Below, one piece after another: positions 1 to 9,380 of a DNA stretch of 64,000 bases. Source of the stretch: Microglena sp. YARC (Eukaryota > Chlorophyta > Chlorophyceae > Chlamydomonadales > Chlamydomonadaceae); assembly GCA_022414725.1 (NCBI GenBank), contig CM039463.1, positions 84,976,620 through 85,040,619 of the forward strand. Direction: 5' to 3'. The position numbers and the translations under genes were made by a program. Numbering within the stretch: position 1 is the stretch's first letter; every line of letters begins with the position of its first letter. The notes below the pieces were generated by a model. It ran no database searches. It saw only the letters and a list, made by a program, of their open reading frames with translations, and was not told where the DNA came from.

Positions 1-157
1 TATCATATGATATTGACTAAAGGTATGGTATCATATGATATCATTCAAATTGCTTTGTTTGATATTTTATATAAATATTAACTTTAGCCTAGTCAGAGTG
101 CCAGCACCATATGTCATCATATTATGGCATGATATCATATAATATCATATTGCCGTT
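1..157. mobile_element. M2 MITE, right part
   Basis: The segment is rich in ATCATATGAT-type palindromes and ends with TGCCGTTCCCT, the right terminus shared by the M2 copies at 16391, 17510 and 17725. Its left end lies outside the window. No coding capacity. Confidence 0.6.
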
Positions 158-661
158 CCCTTCTCATAAATATATCATTATCTGCTGTCCAATGCACTTC
201 TCACAACACATTGCAACCACACCTGCAGATCTATGTCTATCTGGTCAGGTAGACATAGATGGTTAGATCTATGTCCAATGGATCTATGTGTGGGTGAAAT
301 ACATCATCATCTTCTGTCCAATGCTCTTCTCACCCCCTCCACAACGCACTGATGAGGGGTGGTTGGCCCCAGCGCAAGTGAACGGGCTGGCCCCATCAAC
401 CTCACGCCTCTCATCAGGCGTAGCATTTATATGTTTGTCATCATCTGCTGTTCAGCCTACTTCTCACAATGCTCTGATTGATGTGGCGCCTCAATTCACC
501 ACCCCCACCGCCCCTCCACCCCCCAACACACAATGCCCACCTCACCTCACAACGCACTGATTGACGCGGCACGTCAATTCATCCCCCCCCTACGCCCCCC
601 TCTACCCCCCCACACCCCCACCCCACCCCCCACACACAATGCACTGATTGTCGTGGTTCAG
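158..661 (+). other. Intron upstream of the kinase exon, with acceptor copies
   Basis: No gene of its own. It holds a minus-strand fragment (about 355-440) of the dispersed GGCGTGAGGTTG repeat, then C-rich sequence. Three degenerate copies of the block AATGCACTGATTG..GTGG..TCA lie near 471, 546 and 636. Only the last ends in CAG and adjoins the exon at 662, so the acceptor region itself has been tandemly copied. Confidence 0.5.
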
Positions 662-766
662 GTGAACAGCAGTGTAGACGTCTACGCGTTTGGCATCATG
701 ATGTGGGAGCTATACACTAACCAGAGGCCGTACGGAGACATGGACCAGGAGCAGATGGTGGAATCG
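662..766 (+). CDS. Tyrosine-kinase-like protein kinase, C-lobe exon
   Basis: A 35-codon internal exon, phase 0 at both ends, between a ...TTCAG acceptor and a GTAAGC donor. It encodes kinase subdomain IX, with the motif DVYAFGIMMWEL followed by TNQRPYGDMDQEQM. This is typical of RAF-like/TKL Ser/Thr kinases of plants and algae. The conserved Asp that stabilises the catalytic loop is the D of DVYAFG. The N-lobe and catalytic loop must lie before the window. Joined to the exon at 1644 it gives a continuous kinase C-lobe. Substrate and pathway cannot be read from this fragment. Confidence 0.85.
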
Positions 767-1643
767 GTAAGCTTTGTGTGCTTGCTGTATTGCTTGCCTT
801 CTTGCTGTATTGCTTGCCTTCTCGCTGTATTGCTTGCCTCCTTGCTGTATTGCTTGCCTTCTTGCTGTAGTGCTTGCTTGTGCCCCCCACATCACGCCCC
901 ACATCACTCTACTTGGCCCCACTGCCCCACGCCCCACATCACTCTTCTTGGCACATATGGTACCATCTTCACCTCCATCGACACCACTCTTTTAACTCTA
1001 GGCGTTCCCTCCCCCAAACTCCCGTCTCTCCTTCGCTCACTCCATGTTCAATCTGTCCACGTTGCCCCCTCCCTCGTTGTTGCCCGTCGTTGTTTAGAAC
1101 GCCCACTCACCCGCCCGTACCTCTCTTAGTATAACCCACCATAACTTGTACTGCCTTGCATGATGTGGTCCTGGTACTGCCGTTGCGGTACCACGTTTTT
1201 ACTCCGACCGGCGTTTATCCACTTCCACCTTTCTATTGGAGAATGGTTAGAAGACCATGTTTCCCATGCTCCCATGCAGGTTGTCAAAAGAAACCTGAGT
1301 CCTGAGTTTCACCTGACACCCCTAAGCACTTGCTGTATTGCTTGCTTGTGCTTTTCTATTGGAAAATGATAAGAAGACCATGTTTCCCATGCTCCCATGC
1401 AGGTTGTCAAAAGAAACCTGAGTCCTGAGTTTCACCCGACACGCCTGAGCACTTGCTGTATTGCTTGCTTGTGCTTTTCTATTGGAAAATGATAAGAAGA
1501 CCATGTTTCCCATGCTCCCATGCAGGTTGTAAAAAGAAACCTGCGTCCCGAGTTTTCACCCGACACGCCTGAGCACTTCCTGTATTGCTTGCTTGTGGAG
1601 AAAGGTTAACAGACCATGCTTCCCCTCACCTGCCCCCATGCAG
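767..1643 (+). repeat. Kinase intron: 20-bp satellite and triplicated splice acceptor
   Basis: At about 775-870 a 20-bp unit (TTGCTGTATTGCTTGCCTTC) repeats about five times. From about 1219 a unit of about 120 bp repeats. Each unit carries the branch/polypyrimidine region, CCCATGCAG and the first 30-40 nt of the next exon. Copies of the acceptor end at 1279, 1402 and 1525, and the functional one at 1643. The first three run into intron-like sequence, so they are decoys. Confidence 0.8.
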
Positions 1644-1808
1644 GTTGTAAAAAGAAATCTGCGTCCCGATTTTTCACCCGACACGCCTGAGCACTTCTCA
1701 ATGCTTGCGCAAGCATGTTGGAATAAATCGCCCAACGCCCGGCCCACCTTCGTGGACTGCGTCCTCTTGCTCAACAAGATGCTTCATCAAATACCCCCTG
1801 GATCGTAA
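1644..1808 (+). CDS. Tyrosine-kinase-like protein kinase, terminal coding exon
   Basis: 54 codons plus a TAA stop, phase 0, after a CCCATGCAG acceptor. It starts VVKRNLRPDF and contains the subdomain XI signature CWNKSPNARPTF, whose Arg is the conserved salt-bridge residue of protein kinases. It ends 15 residues after the LLLNKML helix, so the protein stops directly after the kinase domain with no C-terminal tail. The transcript apparently continues: a good donor (GTAAGC at 1831) follows the stop, implying a spliced 3' UTR. Confidence 0.85.
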   Translation, partial: VVKRNLRPDFSPDTPEHFSMLAQACWNKSPNARPTFVDCVLLLNKMLHQIPPGS

Positions 1809-2734
1809 TCTACCCCAGGACATGTTCAGGGTAAGCTTAGGGCTTAGGGCTCTGTTCTTGGTGTTTTGGGCGGAGCCCCCCCTTCTGGGGGGCGGGAGCC
1901 CCCAGTGTTATCCATTTGTCCGTCCGACCGACCATCCATCCATCCATCTGACCGTGATGAAGCCCGACACGTCAGCCAACGGCGTAACTAACTCGCTTCC
2001 GTTGCCACCTGTCGCTCCCTCGCGATCACTCTCCGCCATTTTTTAGCGCCGCAGGCGACGCTGCATAGAACTTGTCTGGGGGGCTTTTGGTTCCGGATCT
2101 GGGCTGCATGGTTTGGGGTCAAGATGTTGCACCAAACACCCCCTCCATTGTAACCTAACCCAGGACACGTTCAGGGTAAGCTCAGCTTAGGGCCCTGTTC
2201 TTGGTGTTTTCTGGGGTCTTCTGGTTAGGGATCTGGGCCGTGTGGTTTGGGGTCAAGAAATTGCACCAAATACCCCCTCCATTGTAATCTAGCCCAGGAC
2301 ATGTTCAGGGTAAGCTCAGCTTAGGGCCCTGTTCTTGGTGTTTTCTAGGGGGCTTCTGGTTTGGGATCTGGGCTGTGTGGTTTGGGGTCTGGGCTCTTAG
2401 TATTTCCTAGGAGTTTTGTGTTTTGGGCCCTAGGCTTAGTAGTTCGTTGTCTGGGCTCTTGCTGTTTCCTAGGTGTGGTGTGGTTTGGGATCTGGGCTGT
2501 TTTTTTTTTGCCTGAGCTCTTGGTGTTTTGTGGTTTGGGGTCTGGGCTGTGTGCTTTTTTGTCTGAGCTCTTGGCGTTTTGTGGTTTGGGCTCTCGGCTG
2601 TGTGATATGTTGTCTGGCCTCTTGGTATTGTGGATTTTGATCAATGGGGGGGGGGGGGGGGGGGGGGGGTCTGGGCTCTTGTTGGTTTGTGGTTTGGTAT
2701 CTCGGCTGTGTGGCTTATAGTTAGGGCTCTTAAG
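1809..2734 (+). repeat. 3' flank of the kinase gene: donor copies, family-E insert, G/T-rich repeats
   Basis: The exon end plus donor (CAGGACATGTTCAGG then GTAAGC, donor at 1831) recurs at about 2119-2176 and 2252-2310, each copy keeping GTAAGC. A family-E repeat (about 1866-2075, with GACACGTCAGCCAAC) is inserted in the first intervening stretch. From 2310 a degenerate G/T-rich tandem repeat (TTTGGGGTCTGGGCTGTGTG) follows, with a poly-G run at about 2645-2669. No gene seen. Confidence 0.65.
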
Positions 2735-2909
2735 TAAGGAACGGCAACTAATATTAGTGTTTGAAAAACTAATATTAACTAATATTATTGTAGTATCACA
2801 ATAATATTAGTTTTTCAAATAAATTCGAAATTCTGGTGAGATGGCTTGTCCGACTAATATTACATTATATTATTCATTCACTAATATTATATAATATAGC
2901 CGAACCCTA
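2735..2909. mobile_element. M3 MITE (175 bp), hAT-like
   Basis: Terminal inverted repeats TAAGGAACGGC and GCCGAACCCTA enclose AT-rich sequence full of AATATTA palindromes. Flanking octamers CTCTTAAG and CTCTGAAG (7 of 8 identical) look like a target-site duplication. The termini resemble those of M2, so the two families may share a transposase. Confidence 0.75.
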
Positions 2910-3360
2910 CTCTGAAGTGTTTTATTGGTGGGTTGTGGTCAGGGCTATGGGCTTTGTGGATTGGGGTCCAAGGTTTTTAGTGTTTCCTGGCTGTTTTGTG
3001 GTTTTGGCTCTGGGCTTTGTGGTTTGTTGTCTGGGCTCTTGGTGTTTTCTGGGGGTGATGTGGTTTAGGATCTGGGCTGCGTATTTTTTTGTATGAGCTC
3101 TTAGTGTTTTGTGGTTTAGGGTCTGGGCTGTGTGTTTTTTTGCCTGAGCTCTTGGCTGTTTTGTGGTTAGGGCTCTGGGCTTTGTGGTTTGTTGTCTGGG
3201 CTCTTGGTATTTTCTGGCTGTAAAATGGATGTGGTATTGAATTTCCTATTTTTTCTGGAGGTTCTTGTTATTCGGCCAGGCTTCCCAATGCAATACCTCA
3301 TCTTGCTCTCTTTACAGGTACTGCAAGAGATTAGAACATAGCTTTTCTTTTCACCCACTA
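2910..3360 (+). repeat. Continuation of the G/T-rich satellite
   Basis: Degenerate copies of the same TCTGGGCTTTGTGGTTTG-type unit that precedes the M3 insertion, so M3 interrupted the array. No credible exon. Confidence 0.5.
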
Positions 3361-3530
3361 GCAGCAGCTTCTAGGCAGCTCCCTGAGCCAGCCCCCAGGC
3401 TAAGCACCAAGATTTCAGCAGTTCTGGATAGCTGATTGTCTCAGCTTCTAGGTGCACTAGGGTGCTTTAGCTGCGGCTGAATAGCCAGTTCGGGGAGCTG
3501 CCTAGAAGCTGCTGCTCGTGGCTGAAAAGA
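3361..3530. mobile_element. Foldback element with GCAGCTTCTAGGCAGCTCC ends
   Basis: Near-perfect inverted ends AGCAGCTTCTAGGCAGCT and AGCTGCCTAGAAGCTGCT lie about 150 bp apart. The same end sequence recurs near 6955, 8829, 23260, 33180-33340, 34047-34280, 42390-42620 and 47160, so this is a dispersed family. No duplicated target site was clear. Confidence 0.55.
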
Positions 3531-3630
3531 AAACATATGGGCAAAGCAAGGGAAGCCGTTGAATCTCTCTCTTGGAGCTGGACACTGAATCATCCTCGCT
3601 ATGAACAGAACCTTGGTCAGTATGGAAAAA

Positions 3631-3832
3631 AGTAATGATAACGCCTGGTGGGGCGTGGTATTAAGCGAGCCCTGTCTTACGGCGGTAGGGAACGGGCTTT
3701 ACCTGGACAAAGCTACCATGGCGGTTGACAGGGACCGCGAACACAAATGCGCACCTGTGGGGATCCAAACCCGGCGCCTACGTCGTTCAAGGAGCTCTGC
3801 CATTGAGCCATTCGTTGAATGGTCAGTCTGGA
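3631..3832 (-). mobile_element. tRNA-derived SINE
   Basis: Read on the minus strand it begins with a tRNA-like head (A box TGGCTCAATGGCAGAGC; B box close to GGTTCGAATCC, here GGGTTTGGATCC). A body with CTGTCAACCGCCATGGTAGC follows, then a 3' end CCCCACCAGGCGTTATCATTAC. The body and tail are shared with the other SINE copies listed. Confidence 0.75.
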
Positions 3833-3967
3833 TATTGCTATCGGGGGGGGCTGTGTTTGTGCTACAGTGATAATTTGATTGTGATAATTGAAGGTTATTA
3901 TAATGATCCAGGTGCCCTACGTTACTCTAGGTTGGGCTGGTTAGCAAGCCAGGGGAACTGCCTAGAA

Positions 3968-4155
3968 AAAGTAATGATAACGCCTGGTAGGGCATGGTAT
4001 TAATGGAGCCCTGTCTTGGAGAATGAGCTACTACTTTACCTGGACAAAGCTACCATAGCGGTTGACAGTGACCGCGAATACTGAAGCGCAACGGGAGGGA
4101 TTCAAAACCCGCACTTTTTGATTTCAATGAGCTCTACCATTGAGCCAAACGTCGA
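3968..4155 (-). mobile_element. tRNA-derived SINE, diverged copy
   Basis: Same body and tail as the copy at 3631, with a more decayed head; GAGCTCATTGAAATC replaces part of the tRNA loop. Two copies lie within 600 bp in the same orientation. Confidence 0.65.
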
Positions 4156-4212
4156 AACGGGATCTTGTGGAAAGTGCCTAGAAGCTACTATATATAGCCT
4201 GAAAGGAAAGCC

Positions 4213-4670
4213 ACATGTCACATGGCCTCCCGATGCTAGGTTCACGATTTCCGACCTGCCGCCTTGAATTAGGCCGCGGCGAGAATCTTGAGTGTATCTC
4301 CAGGCCGCGGCAAGAATCTTGGCCATGGCCGCGGCCTTGGCCATGGCCATGGCCGCGGCGAGAATTTTTAGTGTATCTCCAGGCCGCGGCGAGAATCTTG
4401 AGTGTGTTCTTTTTGAACTTGCTTTGTGGCCAGGCACAAGCTTTATCCCAATCTCTTCATGGTCAATCAAGAGATCTTTTTATCATGCCTATATACATGT
4501 CAAATGACCTGTCGCCTTGAGAGAGGCTGAGGCGAGAATCCTGAATTTGTTCTTTTTGAACTTGCTTTGTGGCCAGGCACTACCTACATCCCAATCCCTT
4601 AATGGCCAATCAAGAGATCTTATTATCATGCCTATATATCAGTACAATGACCTGTGCCCCCGGCCCCACT
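4213..4670. repeat. GGCCGCGGCGAGAATCTTGAG repeats and a duplicated 110-bp block
   Basis: Units around GGCCGCGGCGAGAATCTTG repeat four times at about 4270-4405, with NcoI/SacII-like palindromes between. A block beginning AACTTGCTTTGTGGCCAGGCA and ending ATCATGCCTATATA occurs at about 4418-4520 and again at 4558-4660. No gene. Confidence 0.5.
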
Positions 4671-5313
4671 TATAGGCGTTCAGCAAATACAAGGGGCCGC
4701 AGCCCTCAAGGCCCCGCTCCAATAGGCAGCCCTTTCAAGCATCAACAAACTTAACTAAGAAACGAGGCCCAGAAACCAATAGACCTGCCATTTTGAAAGA
4801 CGCTGAGAACTTTCCTTCTTGCTGTCTCGCGGTAGTCTGAGCTCAGGTGCAGTAGTCTGAGCTCAGGTGCAGCAGTGGTCTGCGAAAGCAAAACCCTCAG
4901 TAACTATTTTGCAGTATATGCGAACGGGAAGGTTCTTTCAAACTCAGGCCCAGTCCACAATTTGATTTACCAGTGCCTTGAGCTAACAATTCAAACTTAA
5001 ACCATTATAGCAATTCAAGGGATGATTCGGGAAGCACACTTGGTACTTCGGACTTGGTTATCAGAATCTCAGGCCAATTATCGATAATTCTCGCGATAAT
5101 TCTTAGATTTCCAGGCAAAATTCTCGATTTCATGTGCGAAGTCCGGGTTCTTCAGAAACCTTGAACCCAAATCATCCGCTGAATGGCTATAAAAGATGTG
5201 CGTGAACATAGGTTTGGTAATATAAATGTTCTCAGAAATCCTGAGAACATTATATTCCCAAGGAGAAGGAGAAAACATCTGTGGCAAGCCATAACAATTT
5301 GTATGATTGTTAC
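4671..5313. other. Intergenic, decayed foldback repeat
   Basis: At about 4998-5200 there is a diverged relative of the foldback element at 29740 (TATAGCAATTCAAGGGATGA at one end, ATCATCCGCTGAATGGCTATA at the other). Nothing else recognisable. Confidence 0.35.
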
Positions 5314-5560
5314 CAGGGTACTACATTTTGTAAAATTGGTCAGCACTTAAAGCGCACAAACGTCAAATTGGTCAGCACTTTGTAGTGCAAAAAGCGCAAA
5401 AACTCGGTGTTTCGCCCGCAGGGGTTTGAAAAAACTGTGCGAAACGCGCAGTGGGGCTCAAAAAGCGAGCGCAAAATCGTGTGTGTTTGTGTGTGTGTGA
5501 GAGAGTGTGTGTGTGTGCATGTGTGTGTGCTTATGTGTGCATGTGCTTTGTAGTACCCTG
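5314..5560 (+). mobile_element. M1 MITE (247 bp), hAT-like
   Basis: Termini CAGGGTACTAC and GTAGTACCCTG. Flanking octamers ATTGTTAC and ACTGTTAC (7 of 8). The interior shares AAATTGGTCAGCACTT, AAAGCGCACAAACG and GGGGTTTGAAAAAACTG with the other M1 copies, but near its right end it carries an extra GT-rich microsatellite that makes it about 50 bp longer. Confidence 0.85.
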
Positions 5561-5574
5561 ACTGTTACACGGCC

Positions 5575-6395
5575 TACTCTAGGGTTGCTCAGAACGCCCT
5601 GCTGCACGATCGCTGTGGGCTACCAACATTGTCTTTCCGAGTGTCCAGGCCTGCGGACATTCCCATGCACACCATGCTAGGCTGATTCCTGCTCTTGCAG
5701 CCAGGGTTGTTCAGAACGCTGCTTCTTGCGTCGCACCCAGGCCAACTAGCACCAACATTGGGCAGCTAACACGGGGTTGTTCAGAACGCTGCTTCTTGCG
5801 TCGCACCCAGGCCAACTAGCACCAACATTGGGCAGCTAACACGGGGTTGTTCAGAACGCTGCTTCTTGCGTCTTGGCCAGGCCAGCTAGCAAAAGCATGC
5901 GGTTGTTCAGAACGCAGCTTCTTGTGTCGCAGCCAGGCCAGCTAGCACCAACATGGGGTAGTTCAGAACGCTGCTTCTTGCATTTCACCCAGGCCAGCTA
6001 GCACCAACATTTGGTTGTTCAGAACGCTGCTTTTTGCATCGCGGCCAGGCCAGCTAGCAACAGCATGGGGGTTTTCAGATCACAGCTTCTTGCGTCGCAG
6101 CCAGGCTAGCTAGCACCAACATGGGGTTGTTCAGAACGCTGCTTCTTGCATCGCGGCCAGGCCAGCTAGCAACAGCATGGGGGTTTTCAGAACGCAGCTT
6201 CTTGCGTCGCAGCCAGGCTAGCTAGCACCAACATGGGGTTGTTCAGAACGCTGCTTCTTGCGTTGCAGGCAGGCCCACCAGCACCAACTTGTGCCAGCTA
6301 GCACCAACACGGGGTTGTTCAGAACGCTGCTTCTTGCGTCGCAGCCAGGCCAGCTAGCACCAACATGGGGTTGTTCAGAACACTGCTTATTGCAT
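5575..6395 (+). repeat. About 60-bp satellite (GGTTGTTCAGAACGCTGCTTC)
   Basis: Around a dozen imperfect units of GGTTGTTCAGAACGCTGCTT, then CTTGCGTCGCAGCCAGGCCA, then GCTAGCACCAACATGG. Some pairs of units are duplicated as blocks. No coding function seen. Confidence 0.8.
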
Positions 6396-7097
6396 CGTAG
6401 ATGCAACGATGGGAGGGTCTGTTGCGTCGCAGACACAGATTTTGGAGGGTTTGGTGCAACTCAGTGGGTCTGGGTGTGTCGCAGACACAGATTTTGAAAA
6501 CTGTTGCGTCTCAAGAAGCAGATTTTGAAACAGTCTGCAGAAGCAGATTAGGGGGGTCCCCTGAACAACCCTGGCCTCCACCATGAAGACCGTTTTGTCC
6601 AGAAACATTATGTAAAAGACTCGATGAGATGGAATGGGATGCAGTGGGACGCATCAAGCATGGAGAAACATTGAGACGCAGTGGGACGCAGTGGGACGCA
6701 GTGGGACGCATCAAGCTGCTGTTGCTGTTGGAGGGGGAAAGAGGAATTTTTGGGACGCAACCTACAAACTTTACTGCGTCCCAGGACGCAACCTAAGAAA
6801 TTGGCTGCGTCCCTGGACGCAACCTACCCATTTAGATGCGTCCCAGGAAGCAACTACTGGAGTCCGTTTGGACAACCCTGGTCCCCTGAACAACCCTGGC
6901 CTCCACCATGAAGACCGTTCGGTTTTCTCTGTCTCTTTCTGGGCTACAAATAGAAGCTTCTAGGCAGCTTCTAGACAGCTCCCTACACCGATAGAAGTAA
7001 ATAAAAAGAAACAGTTTTATCACCGACACAACCAAGCAATGGTTTACAATCGTCATCTGATCCAGATGACTAATAGGTGCACTTGTAGAGTAGTATG
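6396..7097 (+). repeat. GACGCA/TGCGTC-rich repeats and a duplicated block
   Basis: Contains CAGTGGGACG repeats, paired GGACGCAACCTA/TGCGTCCC inverted motifs and a block CCTGAACAACCCTGGCCTCC occurring at about 6560 and again at 6885. A fragment of the GCTTCTAGGCAGCT foldback family lies near 6955. No gene recognised. Confidence 0.45.
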
Positions 7098-7190
7098 TAG
7101 GGACTGGCATATCATATGATGTTGACCAAAGGCGAGTATGAAAAACTATATTGCATGATATTATACAAACTGTTTCATATGATATTGTAC
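7098..7190. mobile_element. M2 MITE, left part only
   Basis: Starts TAGGGACTGGCA followed by ATCATATGATGTTGACC and GGCGAGTATG, as in the intact M2 at 17510. No matching right terminus follows, so it is truncated. Confidence 0.55.
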
Positions 7191-7570
7191 GAAAACGGTG
7201 ACGTTAGCTTGGGTTAGTCTGAACCAGCTTGGTTCGGTCTGAACCAGCTATGGTCAGCTTGGATTCGCACATTTAAGGTTAGTCTGAACCAGCTTGGATC
7301 GGTCTGGACCAGCTTGGGTTAGTCTGGACCAGCTTGGGTCGGTCTGGACCAGCTATGATCAGCTTGGGTCCGCACATCTAGGGTCATTCTGGACCAGGTT
7401 GTGTCGGTCGGGACCAGCCATGGTCAGCTTGGATCTGCACATCTAGGGTTAGTCTGAACCAGCTTGGGTTGGTCTGGACCAGCTTGGGTCGGTATGGGCC
7501 AGCTATAGTCAGCTTGGGTCCGCACATACAGGCTTGGGTCAGATTGGACCAGCTTGGGGCTGCACAGGGC
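7191..7570 (+). repeat. Satellite of AGCTTGGGTCGGTCTGGACC
   Basis: A short unit (GCTTGGGTCGGTCTGGACCA) repeats many times, with a higher-order block containing TCCGCACATCTAGGGT repeating about every 110 bp. No gene. Confidence 0.7.
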
Positions 7571-8237
7571 ATCATTTATTTGCAATGCCAGTCAGGGCGC
7601 TACAAAGAGCGCGTGACAAATCAGAACGGAGAGGGCGCAATTAAGATAACACTTCAGGCACTCTGGGTATGTGTCATCAAATTTTCAAAGGGATACGTAT
7701 ACGTATAAACCCTCTATAAAATATGTACACGTATACTGGTATTATCGTCATAAAATATGTGAAGGTATACGTTTACGTATTATATATTAAAACCGCGTAC
7801 GTATATTTTGTCATCCCACACATCATTGCTCCAACAGCCCCCCCCTATATATATATATGTATTATTATCGTTATCAGGAGGATGCCAGGGGCCATAGAAA
7901 GTCCGGCACGGCCCATGTTGGGGTATCGGGCAGTGGTTTCTATTAGGGGATCACGTGATCTATCGATACCCCCGGGTCCGGCGATATTCTGGGCACCTTC
8001 TCGGGGGGTACCCCCCCCCCCCCCCCCCCCCCCCCCCGGCCCCTAGCCAACTTTTTCCTAACTTTTTTCTGACTGCTCCGTTTCATCTCTGGAGAAGTGC
8101 AACGACTTCGTCTCAATGCAAGCGTTCTAATTCCATACTTTCCAGACACCTGCTATGTAATTCAAGCTCGAGTTCGAGTTCAAGTTCGAAACGTTGCTGT
8201 ACCGGTGATCTGCTGCTTATCCTGATCTGGGTTTGGC
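7571..8237. other. Upstream region of the zinc-finger/PIP gene
   Basis: Contains ATACGTATAC-type repeats (7690-7830), a TATATATA run near 7845, a poly-C run at 8011-8038, and a (TTCGAG/TTCAAG)n stretch at about 8160-8195 just before the start codon. No separate gene seen. Confidence 0.35.
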
Positions 8238-8448
8238 ATGGATGTATCAATTAGCACTGCAAAGTCGAATGGGACCATCGAGGAGTCTATTCACGACGAA
8301 AGTCCATCCAAGAGGCAGCATGTCGACCTGAGCGATAGCCGCCTGCTGTCTGACGACGATGACGGATGCACATGTCCTCTTTGTGCTCGGTCGGCTACTG
8401 ATTTCGTGGGGTCGCAACAGTTCGAGCAGCACAAGAAATTCTGCAAGG
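8238..8448 (+). CDS. Zinc-finger-like, PIP-box protein, first coding exon
   Basis: ATG at 8238 opens 70 codons plus one base, ending at donor GTACAT. An acidic, Ser-rich stretch (SDSRLLSDDDD) precedes a compact CPLC...HKKFC motif (C-x2-C-x15-H-x3-C), reminiscent of UBZ4-type ubiquitin-binding zinc fingers of DNA-repair proteins. It joins the exon at 8516 in matching phase 1 across a 67-bp intron, the shortest in the window. The family is not identified; a DNA-repair role is inferred only from the pairing of this finger with the PIP box. Confidence 0.6.
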
Positions 8449-8515
8449 GTACATCCATCCATCCAGGGTACTCAGGCGAAAATCCCTCCATGTTAGTGTG
8501 GGAAGGTCTGGACAG

Positions 8516-8828
8516 CTGCTGATGATTTTGAGACGCTCAGAGCATCTTGCTTTGTGTACAAAGCCCTGAAACCCCTTTCTGGGCAGCAGAAAATCAGTAA
8601 CTTCTTTGGAGTCAAACCAGCACAGCCACAGCCACTTGATGGAGATGATGCACCTGCAAGTGCTGAGCCCCAACAAACTATTTTCCAAGGTTGGAGGCCT
8701 GTGGAGTGGCCTCAGCCATTCTGTGAGAATTACCCCTACCCGCTCAACTGTCCTACCGAGGCCCATCGTGTAACCGAGGTGCCTTGGAGTGCTACTACAA
8801 AGGGTTTCTTGGTCTATTTTAAGCCACA
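8516..8828 (+). CDS. Zinc-finger-like, PIP-box protein, second exon
   Basis: After a GGACAG acceptor the frame continues through AADDFETLRASCFVYKALK to the segment GQQKISNFFGVK. QQKISNFF fits the PCNA-interacting consensus Q-x2-[ILM]-x2-F-F. A Pro/Gln-rich linker and EWPQPFCENYPYPLNCP follow. The frame stays open to a stop at 8898, but bases after 8828 belong to a dispersed repeat, so the true end or donor is uncertain (CAAG/GTTGGA near 8690 is possible). No known catalytic domain is visible before the repeat, so the gene may be truncated here or may continue elsewhere. Confidence 0.5.
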
Positions 8829-9380
8829 GGCAGCAGCTTCTAGGCAGCTCCCCTGGCTGGCTATTCAGTACAAACTAAAGCATGCTAGTGCACCTTGAAG
8901 CTGACATGATCATGGTGGGCGCAGGTGGGCGCTACATTTAGACCTTTTGGTGGGTTTCATGTAGCAAGCCCATGCAAGTTGTAGGTCAATATTAGGTAAG
9001 TCAGTTATAAACGATGTTAAAGGAAAGCAAGGAACTATAAGGAAGCTAAAATATTGAGTTATCTAGGGTGCATATTGGATTAATTTGTAATCTTGTTAAA
9101 AACAATCCACAACATTCCCTGGGGGTTTGAAAATGCAGGGTACTAAAGGAGATGATTTGCCACAGCATAGGCTAGGTGTTATCTAAATTTGGTCCCCCCC
9201 CCCCCCCCCCCCCCCCCCCCCATTTTTGACTCTTTCAACTTTTCTGGGGGGGTACCAGATATTTTTCGTATGTCACCCTCCCGTTATTAATATTATATTA
9301 TATATTTATATTATATATAATTATATAAAAAAAAAAAAAGTACAAATAAATATATTATCATTAATAATATATCATATATG
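8829..9380. other. Foldback-repeat fragment and AT-rich spacer
   Basis: Begins with GCAGCAGCTTCTAGGCAGCT (foldback family), then unremarkable sequence, a poly-C run at about 9193-9220 and AT-rich DNA that is the target of the M5 insertion. No gene seen. Confidence 0.4.
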
